Positions 7,473 through 14,821 of a stretch of 20,645 nt of DNA are shown one piece after another. The number at the start of each line of letters is the position of its first letter. The stretch's first letter is position 1. Location: NCBI GenBank assembly GCA_002441045.1, contig DJWQ01000173.1, forward strand, positions 8,306-28,950, read 5' to 3'. Made by a program: the position numbers and the translations under genes. The notes beneath the pieces were generated by a model, which saw only the letters and a program-made list of their open reading frames with translations, ran no database searches and was not told the DNA's origin. This DNA comes from Firmicutes bacterium UBA6226 (GTDB lineage Bacteria; Bacillota_A; Clostridia; Peptostreptococcales; Acidaminobacteraceae).

Positions 7473-9785
7473 ATGAAGCTTTTTATACGAATGCTCAATA
7501 GTGTGTTTATCTTAATCATACTGATTATAGGCGTTGGCTATACGACCGATCTAGAATATCCCAATTCTCCAAAAGTAAAATATCAAGTCGATGCCAATTA
7601 TCCACCTTTTACATATTCGAATCAGCAATTTCTTTATGGATTTGATATTGAACTCACCAATATCATTTTTAAAATGATGGATTATCAGTTAATCTATTCT
7701 ACTGATGCATGGCCTAAAGTTTATGACCGTTTGGTTAATGGTGAAATTGACTTAGCAGGAATCATTGCAATTACAGAGGATCGTGAGAAGAAAGTGCTAT
7801 TTTCTAAACCGCTCTTTCAATCCTATGTGACGATCTACACAAAAAAAGACTTTAGAGAAATAAAATTAAGTGATCTCTCCTCATTAAGAGTGGGTGTGGG
7901 TAAAGGTTATTATACGGAATCGATTTTACGAAATGATTTTGAGATTACCAACTATACAGCATATGATGATTTACGTGATGCGATTTATGATTTGTTATCC
8001 GGACAAATAGATGTCATCTTTGAAAATCAACAAATGATGGATTATTTAATCGTTCAAGAAGATGTTCTTGGCACCATTGAAGCGCAAATTAAGGACTTAT
8101 ATCCCAAACAACACGCCTATGCTGTAAGTAAAGACAAACCAGAGCTAGTGAAGTATATCAACCAACGAATAGATGAGATTCAAAAGAATGGTTTGTTTGA
8201 AGAAACCTATGTGAAATATTTTAATGCACATTCATCGTTTTATAATGAGTCAAAGATGAAGAGGATACTCTTAATTGTCTTATTTCCAATCTCGGGAATG
8301 ATGGTACTCCTCTTTGTATTAAGGCTATATATTTCTAAACTAAAAACCAAACTAAGTTCTAAATACGATAATATTGCAGAAGAAAATAACGATTTATCAG
8401 ATGCAAATATTGAACTCATGCGACAATACGAAGAAATACAAATGCAATATGAGGAAATTAATGCACAGTATGAAGAGATTCAGATCAATAATGATATTAT
8501 CTATCAAATGGCTTACACAGATCGTTTGACAAACCTTCCCAATCGTCTCTCAGCAACCGATTATTTAAGTGGTATGCTAGGCGATGAAAATCATGAAAGT
8601 CAATTTGACCCTGGTGTAGCAATCTATCTTGAAATCGATCAATTTAGACGTATTAATGATGCATTTGGCCACGATTTTGGTGATGAGGTTTTAGTTTATA
8701 TCTCAAAAGAACTGAAGTTCATATATGAAAAGAGAGGCTTTATTTCAAGAGTGGGTGGAGATGAATTTTTAATCATCATCAAAGACATTAACCATAAGGC
8801 GGATGCAGTGCCAATTGCAGAACAACTATTAAACCGGTTTAATAGGATGTGTTTTATCGGGGATCATGAAATCTATCTGTCTGTTAGCCTAGGAATTGTA
8901 TTGCTAAACAAGGATTGTAAGACGGTATTGGATGTTTTTAAAAATACCGATGCTTCAGTCTATAATGCAAAGCAGTTTGGCGGAAGCTGTTACAAATTCT
9001 ATGAAATAGAGATGCTTCAAGACGTAATATTTAAAAGTCAGCTTGAACGAGATCTAAGGAGAGCGCTCAATAATGATGAGTTTTATGTCTACTATCAACC
9101 CATCTTTGAGCTTGAAGGTTTAACACTTGTTGGACTGGAAGCATTGATTCGTTGGCAAAAAGAAGATGGTAGCATGGTGTACCCAGATACATTTATTCCG
9201 TTTGCAGAAGAAACAGGCTTAATTGTTCCTCTTGGAGAGTTTGTTATCGCAGAGGTTTGCCGACAAATTAAAGAATGGCAGCTGATGGATATGAAAGTCG
9301 TACCCGTTTCCATCAACATTGCTGAAAAACAACTGCTGTCAAAAAATTTTAATGAGACATTGTTGCATTACCTACATCATTTTGATTTGGAGACCAATCA
9401 TATTCATATCGAAATTACTGAAAGTCATGTGATGCATAATTTAGAAAGAAACATTCGCAAGCTGACACACCTTCGAGAGGAAGGATTTAAGATCCTCATT
9501 GATGATTTTGGTACGGGATATTCGTCCTTGTCACATCTCATTCATCTACCGATTGATATTTTGAAGATAGACAAAAGCTTTGTTTGGCACATAGATACAA
9601 TGCCAAATGAGACTTTGATTATTTCAGAGATCATTTCTATGGCACATAGATTGGGAAAAAAGGTAATTGCAGAGGGTGTAGAAACTGAATCACAACTTGC
9701 ATATTTAAAACAAGCAGGTTGCGATCGTGTTCAAGGCTACTTATTTTCAAAACCAGTTCCAGCAGACATTGTCTTTAATAATTGA
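7473..9785 (+). CDS. Membrane receptor: solute-binding domain fused to GGDEF and EAL
   Basis: A 770-residue transmembrane c-di-GMP enzyme. In order: an N-terminal signal-anchor (about 10-24); an extracytoplasmic family 3 solute-binding domain (about 34-255) with [16 protein letters not shown] and [15 protein letters not shown], whose Arg sits where amino-acid binders hold the ligand carboxylate; a transmembrane helix (about 264-286); a coiled coil with three near-identical heptads [21 protein letters not shown] (318-338); GGDEF starting DRLTNLPNR (350) with RVGGDEF (426-432); and EAL with LEALIRW (EAL 556-558), [25 protein letters not shown] (from 676), KIDKSF, AEGVETE and QGYLFSKP. The EAL catalytic set looks intact, so net phosphodiesterase activity is likely. 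In GGDEF the first metal Asp is Glu387 (LEIDQF), so cyclase activity is uncertain. The ATG at 7473 follows GAGGT; an open extension to 7299 overlaps the upstream terminator. Confidence 0.92.
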   Translation: MKLFIRMLNSVFILIILIIGVGYTTDLEYPNSPKVKYQVDANYPPFTYSNQQFLYGFDIELTNIIFKMMDYQLIYSTDAWPKVYDRLVNGEIDLAGIIAITEDREKKVLFSKPLFQSYVTIYTKKDFREIKLSDLSSLRVGVGKGYYTESILRNDFEITNYTAYDDLRDAIYDLLSGQIDVIFENQQMMDYLIVQEDVLGTIEAQIKDLYPKQHAYAVSKDKPELVKYINQRIDEIQKNGLFEETYVKYFNAHSSFYNESKMKRILLIVLFPISGMMVLLFVLRLYISKLKTKLSSKYDNIAEENNDLSDANIELMRQYEEIQMQYEEINAQYEEIQINNDIIYQMAYTDRLTNLPNRLSATDYLSGMLGDENHESQFDPGVAIYLEIDQFRRINDAFGHDFGDEVLVYISKELKFIYEKRGFISRVGGDEFLIIIKDINHKADAVPIAEQLLNRFNRMCFIGDHEIYLSVSLGIVLLNKDCKTVLDVFKNTDASVYNAKQFGGSCYKFYEIEMLQDVIFKSQLERDLRRALNNDEFYVYYQPIFELEGLTLVGLEALIRWQKEDGSMVYPDTFIPFAEETGLIVPLGEFVIAEVCRQIKEWQLMDMKVVPVSINIAEKQLLSKNFNETLLHYLHHFDLETNHIHIEITESHVMHNLERNIRKLTHLREEGFKILIDDFGTGYSSLSHLIHLPIDILKIDKSFVWHIDTMPNETLIISEIISMAHRLGKKVIAEGVETESQLAYLKQAGCDRVQGYLFSKPVPADIVFNN

Positions 9786-9811
9786 GGATCGTTATTGACA
9801 GATCCTCTTTT
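9784..9811 (+). terminator. Short intrinsic terminator after the GGDEF-EAL gene
   Basis: GAGGATC (9784-9790) pairs perfectly with GATCCTC (9801-9807), with a ten-base loop and TTTT after it. The stem starts inside the stop codon of the receptor gene. Confidence 0.75.
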
Positions 9812-9823
9812 AAAGTATATTAT
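9795..9823 (+). promoter_or_regulatory. Strong promoter of the glutathione peroxidase gene, nested in the terminator
   Basis: A perfect TTGACA (9795-9800) lies in the loop of the preceding terminator, followed by 17 bases and TATTAT (9818-9823). A perfect TATAAT at 9821-9826 overlaps it but with a 20-base spacer. Transcription should start near 9830, giving a leader of roughly 38 bases. Confidence 0.8.
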
Positions 9824-9867
9824 AATTGTATAAAATCAAATTGCAAACAATTGATATGGAGGTTAAA

Positions 9868-10341
9868 ATGAAATTTTATGACTTTGAAGCTGTGGCAATG
9901 AACGGCGATGTGATAAAAATGTCCGATTATGAAGGTAAAGTGGTACTGGTGGTAAATACTGCAACCAAGTGTGGTTTAGCACCACAGTTTGAAGAACTTG
10001 AGGCACTTCATCAAAAGTATGGGGACAAGGGTTTAGCCATTTTAGGTTTCCCATGTGGCCAATTTGCAAATCAAGAGTCAAGTGACAATTCAACGATTCA
10101 AAATGTGTGTCGTTTGGATTTTGGTGTTACGTTTCAACTCTTTGAAAAAATTGATGTGAATGGCGAAACCGCTCATCCACTTTATAAATACTTGAAAAAG
10201 GAAGCTAAGGGTACTTTAGGCAACGGTATTAAGTGGAATTTCACCAAATTTCTAATCGATAAAGATGGCAATGTTATAAAACGTTATGCACCTACTGTTA
10301 AACCGTTATCAGTTGAAAATGAAATTGCAGGGCTTTTATAG
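9868..10341 (+). CDS. Glutathione peroxidase family protein (probably thioredoxin-dependent)
   Basis: A 157-residue cytosolic peroxidase of the thioredoxin fold that reduces hydrogen or organic peroxides. The catalytic set is visible: Cys35 (NTATKCG), Gln69 ([10 protein letters not shown]), and Trp123-Asn124 ([11 protein letters not shown]). The active residue is cysteine, not selenocysteine. Cys81 ([10 protein letters not shown]) sits where the resolving cysteine lies in two-cysteine members, so the reductant is more likely thioredoxin than glutathione (inference from the family). FPCGQF has Gly where FPCNQF is usual. The start is the ATG at 9868, five bases after GGAGG (9858-9862); upstream in-frame ATGs at 9826 and 9856 lie outside the conserved fold and before the ribosome site. 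Its own strong promoter suggests substantial expression, as for an oxygen-defence gene in an anaerobe. Confidence 0.95.
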   Translation: MKFYDFEAVAMNGDVIKMSDYEGKVVLVVNTATKCGLAPQFEELEALHQKYGDKGLAILGFPCGQFANQESSDNSTIQNVCRLDFGVTFQLFEKIDVNGETAHPLYKYLKKEAKGTLGNGIKWNFTKFLIDKDGNVIKRYAPTVKPLSVENEIAGLL

Positions 10342-10368
10342 ATGAGAATTTGCCCCTTTTCATTGCGA

Positions 10369-10401
10369 TAAATTCGTTGTAACATAGAGATAGCGAATTT
10401 A
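10369..10401. repeat. Inverted repeat upstream of the lipoprotein gene
   Basis: TAAATTCG (10369-10376) and CGAATTTA (10394-10401) form a perfect 8-bp inverted pair 17 bases apart, ending about 20 bases before the lipoprotein start. No T run follows, so it is not a terminator. It could be an operator or a leader hairpin. I see no clear promoter here, so the gene may be co-transcribed with the peroxidase. Confidence 0.45.
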
Positions 10402-10422
10402 AGCCAAGAAAAGAGGATGAAT

Positions 10423-10938
10423 ATGTTAAAGAAAAATTTGATAGCACTAATGCTAATCCTATTACTGACAATGATGGTTCTATCAGCTTGTGATAGTAAC
10501 AAAAAGAGGGATTCTGATACAGTCGCACAAGACACAACTAATGCGACAGACACGACTGAAATGGCAGCTGGTGACTTTGGTACGCCAATTCTATTTGATG
10601 AAGTCTATTATGATGACATTCCTGAAGGCATTAAAGCGGAAGTGGATCAACTTATTGTCAATCGAGGATTTTATCATTGGACTGAAGAGGGTATGAACTA
10701 CTTATTGATTTCTAGTGGTGAAAAACAAACCGGTGGATATGGAATTCAGGTGTTAACCTTTGGTCAGTTTGAGTCGAACGCTAAAATTCTTGTTGGAGAA
10801 GGTAAACCAGGAAAAGACGCAGTTGTGCCACAAATTAAAACATATCCATTTGTAATGATTAGATATGAAGGTGATTTTAGTGTGTCGGAAGTTTATAATG
10901 AGACATCTGAAACCTTTGAGCCATTGGTATTAGAGTAG
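10423..10938 (+). CDS. Small lipoprotein with PrcB-like C-terminal domain
   Basis: A 171-residue exported lipoprotein of unknown role. Seen: a basic N-terminus MLKKN, a hydrophobic stretch and a lipobox LSAC with the acylated Cys at residue 23; then a Ser/Thr/Asp-rich linker (about 24-50); then a small folded domain. The string ISSGEKQTGGYGIQV and, later, KTYPFVMIRY strongly recall the PrcB C-terminal domain (consensus of the type GxKpTGGYxi...tyPyxlvr). That domain was named from a protease-associated protein of spirochaetes and is common in clostridial lipoproteins. The start chosen is the ATG at 10423, six bases after AAGAGG (10411-10416); the ATG at 10417 abuts the ribosome site. It sits outside the membrane; partners are unknown. 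Confidence 0.8.
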   Translation: MLKKNLIALMLILLLTMMVLSACDSNKKRDSDTVAQDTTNATDTTEMAAGDFGTPILFDEVYYDDIPEGIKAEVDQLIVNRGFYHWTEEGMNYLLISSGEKQTGGYGIQVLTFGQFESNAKILVGEGKPGKDAVVPQIKTYPFVMIRYEGDFSVSEVYNETSETFEPLVLE

Positions 10939-10949
10939 TTGAATGAATG

Positions 10950-10963
10950 ATTAATCGATTAAT
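10950..10963. repeat. Perfect 14-bp palindrome
   Basis: ATTAATCGATTAAT is its own reverse complement and lies between the lipoprotein stop and its terminator. In AT-rich DNA this could be chance or a protein-binding site. The surrounding gap (10939-11199) otherwise holds the terminator and the moxR promoter. Confidence 0.4.
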
Positions 10964-10986
10964 TAGTTGAGAGAATAAAAATTAAA

Positions 10987-11032
10987 AGCTATTGTACTTT
11001 GGGTCGATCTCAAAGAACAGTAGCTCTTTTTA
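10987..11032 (+). terminator. Intrinsic terminator after the lipoprotein gene
   Basis: A 15-bp stem (10987-11001 with 11011-11025) with one mismatch and one G-U pair, a nine-base loop and a T run from 11027. Confidence 0.88.
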
Positions 11033-11137
11033 TATACATGAGAAAAATCACAAACATTATGAAGAATCTATACTTAAACGTTGAAATTAGCGACCTCAAA
11101 CCTAAAATGTTAATTTAACTTAATTTTTCATAATTAT

Positions 11138-11167
11138 TTAATAATTCTTTTAGCTAAGTGATATAAT
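11138..11167 (+). promoter_or_regulatory. Probable promoter of the moxR operon
   Basis: TATAAT (11162-11167) with a weak -35, TTAATA (11138-11143), 18 bases upstream. The -35 overlaps a perfect AT-only inverted repeat (AATTATT-T-AATAATT, 11132-11146). The ribosome site TAGGAGG is at 11187-11193. Confidence 0.55.
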
Positions 11168-11199
11168 ATTTTTTATATACATAAAATAGGAGGCTGATT

Positions 11200-12135
11200 A
11201 TGACTGAGGTACATCGATTTGCAACAGAATTAAAACATAATATCCAAAAGGTTATTGTGGGGAAAAATACGGTTATCGATTTAATGATAACATCTATGCT
11301 TTGTTCAGGTCATGTGTTATTAGAGGATATCCCTGGGACTGGAAAAACGCTTTTAGCGCGTTCACTTGCAAAATCGTTTGACGTCGAGTTTAATAGAATT
11401 CAATTTACACCAGATTTATTACCTTCAGACATAACGGGATTGAATGTTTATAATCAGGGTGTTGGAAGGTTTGAATTCAGAAAAGGACCTTTGATGAGTC
11501 AAATTGTCCTTGCTGATGAAATCAACAGAGCGACGCCAAGGACTCAATCTAGCTTACTCGAAGCAATGGCTGAAAATCAAATCACAGTCGACGGAGAAAC
11601 TTATCCTCTGTCTGACCCCTTTTTCGTTATTGCCACACAAAATCCGATTGAAAGTTCAGGTACCTTTCCGCTACCGGAAGCGCAGCTGGATCGTTTTTTT
11701 ATGCAACTATCTATGGGATACCCATCTAAAGAAGAGACAGTTGCCATCTTACATCGATTTGAAAAAGTCAATCCTGTGGACACCTTAACTGCATGTGTAA
11801 ATGTTTCATCCTATATAGAAGTCAAAAACAAAGTTAAAGAGGTAAAAGTTTCAGAAGCAATGACGCATTACATCATTGATTTGGCAGATGCGACAAGAGA
11901 TCACTCTGAAATAGAGTTAGGTGTTAGCCCTCGTGGAGTAATGGCATTGTTTAATGGCGCAAAAGCACTTGCTGCAATTAAAGGGCGTGACTATGTCTCG
12001 CCAGAAGATGTCAAACAATTAGTGGTTCCTGTTTGGGGGCATAGAATTTTGATTCGCGATATTTATTCTAAAAAACCGGACAGAATACTAGAGATGATAA
12101 TGACAGCTGTTGAGGTACCAACAGAAACGATTTAG
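11200..12135 (+). CDS. MoxR-family AAA+ ATPase
   Basis: A 311-residue cytosolic AAA+ ATPase of the MoxR group, which acts as a chaperone-like partner of membrane or VWA-type proteins. Seen: Walker A GTGKT (46-50, in EDIPGTGKTLLARSLAKSF), Walker B VLADEI (103-108) followed by NRATPRTQSSLLEAMAE, sensor-1-like FVIATQNP, a DRF(F/L)M arginine region (QLDRFFMQL), and a late GVSPRG helical-lid motif. The length is normal. The gene starts a tight operon with a DUF58 protein (11 bases downstream) and a DUF4129 membrane protein. This conserved trio probably works together at the membrane; its substrate is not established in this lineage. Confidence 0.96.
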   Translation: MTEVHRFATELKHNIQKVIVGKNTVIDLMITSMLCSGHVLLEDIPGTGKTLLARSLAKSFDVEFNRIQFTPDLLPSDITGLNVYNQGVGRFEFRKGPLMSQIVLADEINRATPRTQSSLLEAMAENQITVDGETYPLSDPFFVIATQNPIESSGTFPLPEAQLDRFFMQLSMGYPSKEETVAILHRFEKVNPVDTLTACVNVSSYIEVKNKVKEVKVSEAMTHYIIDLADATRDHSEIELGVSPRGVMALFNGAKALAAIKGRDYVSPEDVKQLVVPVWGHRILIRDIYSKKPDRILEMIMTAVEVPTETI

Positions 12136-12146
12136 GGAGGTATACC

Positions 12147-13328
12147 ATGGCTGTATTAATAATTGGGATACTTGGACTTTTCGTTTTAGGGTGGCTGCTA
12201 AGAAGATGGTCAAATTTGTCGCCAATTCATTTTTATCTTTCTAGAAGCTTTGATAAAGAACGGATCACTGCAGGCGAATCTATCGTCATCACAACGGAGA
12301 TGGTAAATAAAAAATGGTTGCCTTTACCATGGGTCAAGGTCTATAGTAAAATTCCAGCATCCTTTCGAGGTGAAGGCTATACAGGAAATCGAGTTATAGA
12401 ACTTGGAAATGAAAGATTTGAAGTTGTTGAGACAGGTGCGGATAGTACTTATGAGATCGTAACTTCATTTTTATTCTTTGAAAAGGTCGTTAAACACGAT
12501 GGCTTTACTTGTTTGAAAAGAGGCATCTATGAAGCGGGTAATTGTCATGTTGAGTTTGGTGATTTATTTGGATTATATTCTGGAGGACGTGAATATTTTA
12601 CAAAGTCAAAGCTAATCGTTCATCCAAAACTTCATGCGCTATCGAGCTTTGATATCACGCCACTAAGCTTGCAAGGTGAAACTTCTGTGAAGAGGTGGAT
12701 TTTACCAGATCCTATGTTGACAACAGGTACGCGTAATTATACAACACGAGATCATTTTAAAAGCATTAACTGGAAAGCCACCGCGAAGACAGGTCAGCTT
12801 CAAGTTAAAAAAATGGACCATACATCGGATCAATCCTGCATGATTTTCTTTGATGTGCAAACCTCACCAAAATATTGGGAAGGGATTGATCGAAGTCGAT
12901 TTGAGTTGGGAATCGCTTTCGCAGGATCTCTATTTAAGTCGTTATATGAACAGCAAGTAGACATAGGTATTGCTGTGAATAGTGTCTATATGATGGGTGA
13001 AAAAGCAAGCTTACTGATGCCAGCTAAATTAAAGACGCAGCTTGTTAAAGCGATGGACGCTCTTGCTGCAGCTACTGAGTACAGAGGACATCCCATCGAA
13101 AAGTTATTTGTAGATGCACTGAGAAAACTGCATGAAGATGCAGTCATTATCATTGTTACAGGATACTTATCCTCAGAATTAACCTTACTTGTTAATCAGC
13201 AGGCTAGAAAAGGCAGAAGTATTGTCATCTACACAACTGGCGAGAGAGCCATTGAGATCAATTTAGATCGAAGTGTTGAGGTAAGAAAGGTTCGGGGTCT
13301 TTTAAGTCAGGAGGTGGCCGATGATTAA
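12147..13328 (+). CDS. DUF58 domain-containing membrane protein
   Basis: A 393-residue protein, partner of MoxR. It has a single clear hydrophobic segment at the N-terminus (about 2-18), then a beta-rich region (about 38-160) and the DUF58 signature: a GTRNYTTRDHFKSINWKAT run (194-212) then AKTGQLQVKK, and MIFFDV (232-237), after which the fold resembles a von Willebrand A domain with IIIVTG. Many DUF58 proteins have two N-terminal helices; one is seen here. It follows moxR by 11 bases with GGGAGG as ribosome site and overlaps the next gene by 8 bases, so translation is probably coupled. Function is unknown; genomic co-occurrence with MoxR is the main guide. Confidence 0.93.
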   Translation: MAVLIIGILGLFVLGWLLRRWSNLSPIHFYLSRSFDKERITAGESIVITTEMVNKKWLPLPWVKVYSKIPASFRGEGYTGNRVIELGNERFEVVETGADSTYEIVTSFLFFEKVVKHDGFTCLKRGIYEAGNCHVEFGDLFGLYSGGREYFTKSKLIVHPKLHALSSFDITPLSLQGETSVKRWILPDPMLTTGTRNYTTRDHFKSINWKATAKTGQLQVKKMDHTSDQSCMIFFDVQTSPKYWEGIDRSRFELGIAFAGSLFKSLYEQQVDIGIAVNSVYMMGEKASLLMPAKLKTQLVKAMDALAAATEYRGHPIEKLFVDALRKLHEDAVIIIVTGYLSSELTLLVNQQARKGRSIVIYTTGERAIEINLDRSVEVRKVRGLLSQEVADD

Positions 13329-14589
13329 GAAGCAAAGTGATCGCACACAACTGATTTCAGATCTTGTAAAGGCTTTGGAGTATACTTTATTTCTGCTTTT
13401 AGTCGTCTTTACAGTAGCAGGTTTTTTCAGAAAAGAAGCTGTAATGATTTCAAGATTTAGCCTTGTATGGGTGATTAACTGTATGTTATACGGTTTTTCT
13501 GCTATAACCATTGAATTCTTTAAGAAGAAGCCCTCATGGTGGTTTGTTGTTTCCTTTGTTTTCCTAATTGGGAGTTCTATCCTCCTATTGACCAAAGGTG
13601 TTTTTTATTTGATTACTGGGCCGCTGGTGATCGCTTTTGTACTCAGCATGATACGAGGCATGAATTATTCAATCCTTGAAGAGAAGATTGAACCACTTAA
13701 GTCGAGAATTTTTTACACGGATATTATTTTAGGATTGGTCATTTTTATCCTTAAAGTAGGCGATTTTGAAGGCTATGGTGCATTAAAGGCGTATTATTTA
13801 ATCTATGTGATTATCAGCCTATTGCTACTCAATCTAGTTAACATGAACAATGCTTACGCAAGTGGTACGCATCAAATCAATCGCTCAAAGAACGTAGAGA
13901 AGTTTGGTAGAATCGCTTTAGGCGTCTCGGTATCCTTGATTATCATCGTTCAAGTTCAGGTTTTTGATTTTTGGTCAGTGATTTTAGCGGGGTTAGATAA
14001 AGTTTATAACCTCCTATATAAAATAGTGTCTTTAATCATTTATCCACTTCTATATCTAATGGATAAGCTTTTGGGTTTGTTTCGATTGGATGGATTGGAA
14101 GAAGTAGACATCGCTGGGCCAATGTCGCCAGAAATGCGAGATCAGTTACCAAACTACCCTAATAATACGGGTGTTCCAGACTGGATGGTTACCGCATTTT
14201 ACATGGTTACATGGTCAGTTATTTTATTGATTAGCATACTTCTTCTTAAAAAAGCCTATCAAGTTTTCAAACGCAGAAAGGCAATGAATGATGCGTATGG
14301 CAGTGAAGAACGATCCTTTGTATTTGATAGAAAAGAAATCATGGGTAATTTATTTAATCGATTTAAAAGAGAATCCTCCAAAGTCCCTAAAAATGAGATT
14401 AGAAAAAAATATCGAGAACAGCTTATAAAAAATGAAAATCTTTATATGGGTAAGAAGATTTATGAAACACCACATGAATATATGAATCGAATCAAAGCGG
14501 ATGAGAACATATCCTCTGAAGAAAAAGCGGCACTTGAATCACTCACTATCGATTACCAAGTTGTACGCTATCGAGAGGATTTAAAATGA
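13321..14589 (+). CDS. Polytopic membrane protein with C-terminal DUF4129-like domain
   Basis: A 422-residue integral membrane protein, third gene of the moxR operon. Several hydrophobic helices are visible at about 18-38, 43-65, 71-91, 95-112, 130-146, 152-172, 195-215 and 225-250; a further helix (about 292-310) is followed by a basic cytosolic tail. The tail (about 345-420) has the DUF4129 pattern: NEIRKKYREQLIKN, YETPHEYMNRIK, ALESLTIDYQVVRY. In TgpA/YebA-type relatives an extracytoplasmic transglutaminase domain lies between the helices and DUF4129; here only about 30 residues (EEVDIAGPMSPEMRDQLPNY region) separate the two membrane parts, so that domain is absent. The start overlaps the DUF58 stop by 8 bases, with AGGAGG at 13309-13314. 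Confidence 0.85.
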   Translation: MIKKQSDRTQLISDLVKALEYTLFLLLVVFTVAGFFRKEAVMISRFSLVWVINCMLYGFSAITIEFFKKKPSWWFVVSFVFLIGSSILLLTKGVFYLITGPLVIAFVLSMIRGMNYSILEEKIEPLKSRIFYTDIILGLVIFILKVGDFEGYGALKAYYLIYVIISLLLLNLVNMNNAYASGTHQINRSKNVEKFGRIALGVSVSLIIIVQVQVFDFWSVILAGLDKVYNLLYKIVSLIIYPLLYLMDKLLGLFRLDGLEEVDIAGPMSPEMRDQLPNYPNNTGVPDWMVTAFYMVTWSVILLISILLLKKAYQVFKRRKAMNDAYGSEERSFVFDRKEIMGNLFNRFKRESSKVPKNEIRKKYREQLIKNENLYMGKKIYETPHEYMNRIKADENISSEEKAALESLTIDYQVVRYREDLK

Positions 14590-14596
14590 TGTTAGA

Positions 14597-14625
14597 TTGC
14601 ACTAGAAAAGTATTGGTGATATACT
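14597..14625 (+). promoter_or_regulatory. Promoter of the riboswitch-controlled oadB-oadG transcript
   Basis: TTGCAC (14597-14602), 17 bases, then TATACT (14620-14625). The expected start, near 14632, coincides with the first base of the riboswitch P1 stem, which supports the assignment although the -35 is weak. Confidence 0.6.
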
Positions 14626-14631
14626 TATTTT

Positions 14632-14730
14632 AAGTTTAAGGGAGTAGCTTGCAATCTTCGGATTGTGTTGATGATCGTCATGACGGCGAAAGCCCGGTCA
14701 TTAGCTCTATTGAAAGCGAGACTTATACTT
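14632..14730 (+). ncRNA. yybP-ykoY-type (manganese) riboswitch aptamer
   Basis: The P1 strands AAGTTTAAG (14632-14640) and CTTATACTT (14722-14730) pair at 8 of 9 positions. Conserved-looking parts follow in the known order: GGAGTAGC (14641-14648); a hairpin CAATC-TTCG-GATTG (14652-14665); stem TGATGA/TCATTA (14669-14674/14698-14703), containing TCGTCA (14675-14680), a GGC-GAAA-GCC hairpin and CCGG (14694-14697); then AGCGAGAC (14715-14722) closing on P1. GGAGTAGC, TCGTCA, CCGG and AGCRAGAC are the hallmarks I recall for the yybP-ykoY Mn2+ riboswitch. Members of this class are usually genetic ON switches for metal exporters. Here it precedes a sodium-pump decarboxylase beta subunit gene. A covariance-model search (Rfam RF00080) would settle the family. 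Confidence 0.88.
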
Positions 14731-14765
14731 CATTTTCCTATGGAATTGAAGTATAAGTCTTTTTT
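14720..14765 (+). terminator. Riboswitch expression-platform terminator
   Basis: A perfect 13-bp stem (14720-14732 with 14747-14759) and a T run (14760-14765). Its 5' arm contains the whole P1 3' strand (14722-14730), so aptamer and terminator exclude each other. Ligand-stabilised P1 would block termination, predicting that expression rises with ligand. Confidence 0.93.
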
Positions 14766-14768
14766 ATT

Positions 14769-14792
14769 TAGCCACAAGCTAGATTGTGGTTA
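14769..14792 (+). other. Additional leader hairpin between riboswitch terminator and oadB
   Basis: TAGCCACAA (14769-14777) pairs with TTGTGGTTA (14784-14792) including one G-U, with a six-base loop. No T run follows. It may stabilise the 5' end or act as a spacer; it ends about 18 bases before the ribosome site GGAGGGG (14811-14817). Confidence 0.5.
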
Positions 14793-14821
14793 AATCGTAA
14801 AATTATATTTGGAGGGGAAAA

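Noticed and set aside
10330..10360. Possible terminator after the peroxidase (GGGC/GCCC then CTTTT)
   Set aside because: The stem is only four base pairs with an 18-base loop, and its 5' arm lies within the coding sequence; too weak to call.
14632..14730. Sodium (DUF1646) or lithium (nhaA-I) riboswitch, suggested by the downstream Na+ pump gene
   Set aside because: The ordered GGAGTAGC, TCGTCA, CCGG and AGCGAGAC elements match yybP-ykoY as I recall it; I cannot recall a comparable match to the sodium or lithium motifs, so a covariance search should still be used.
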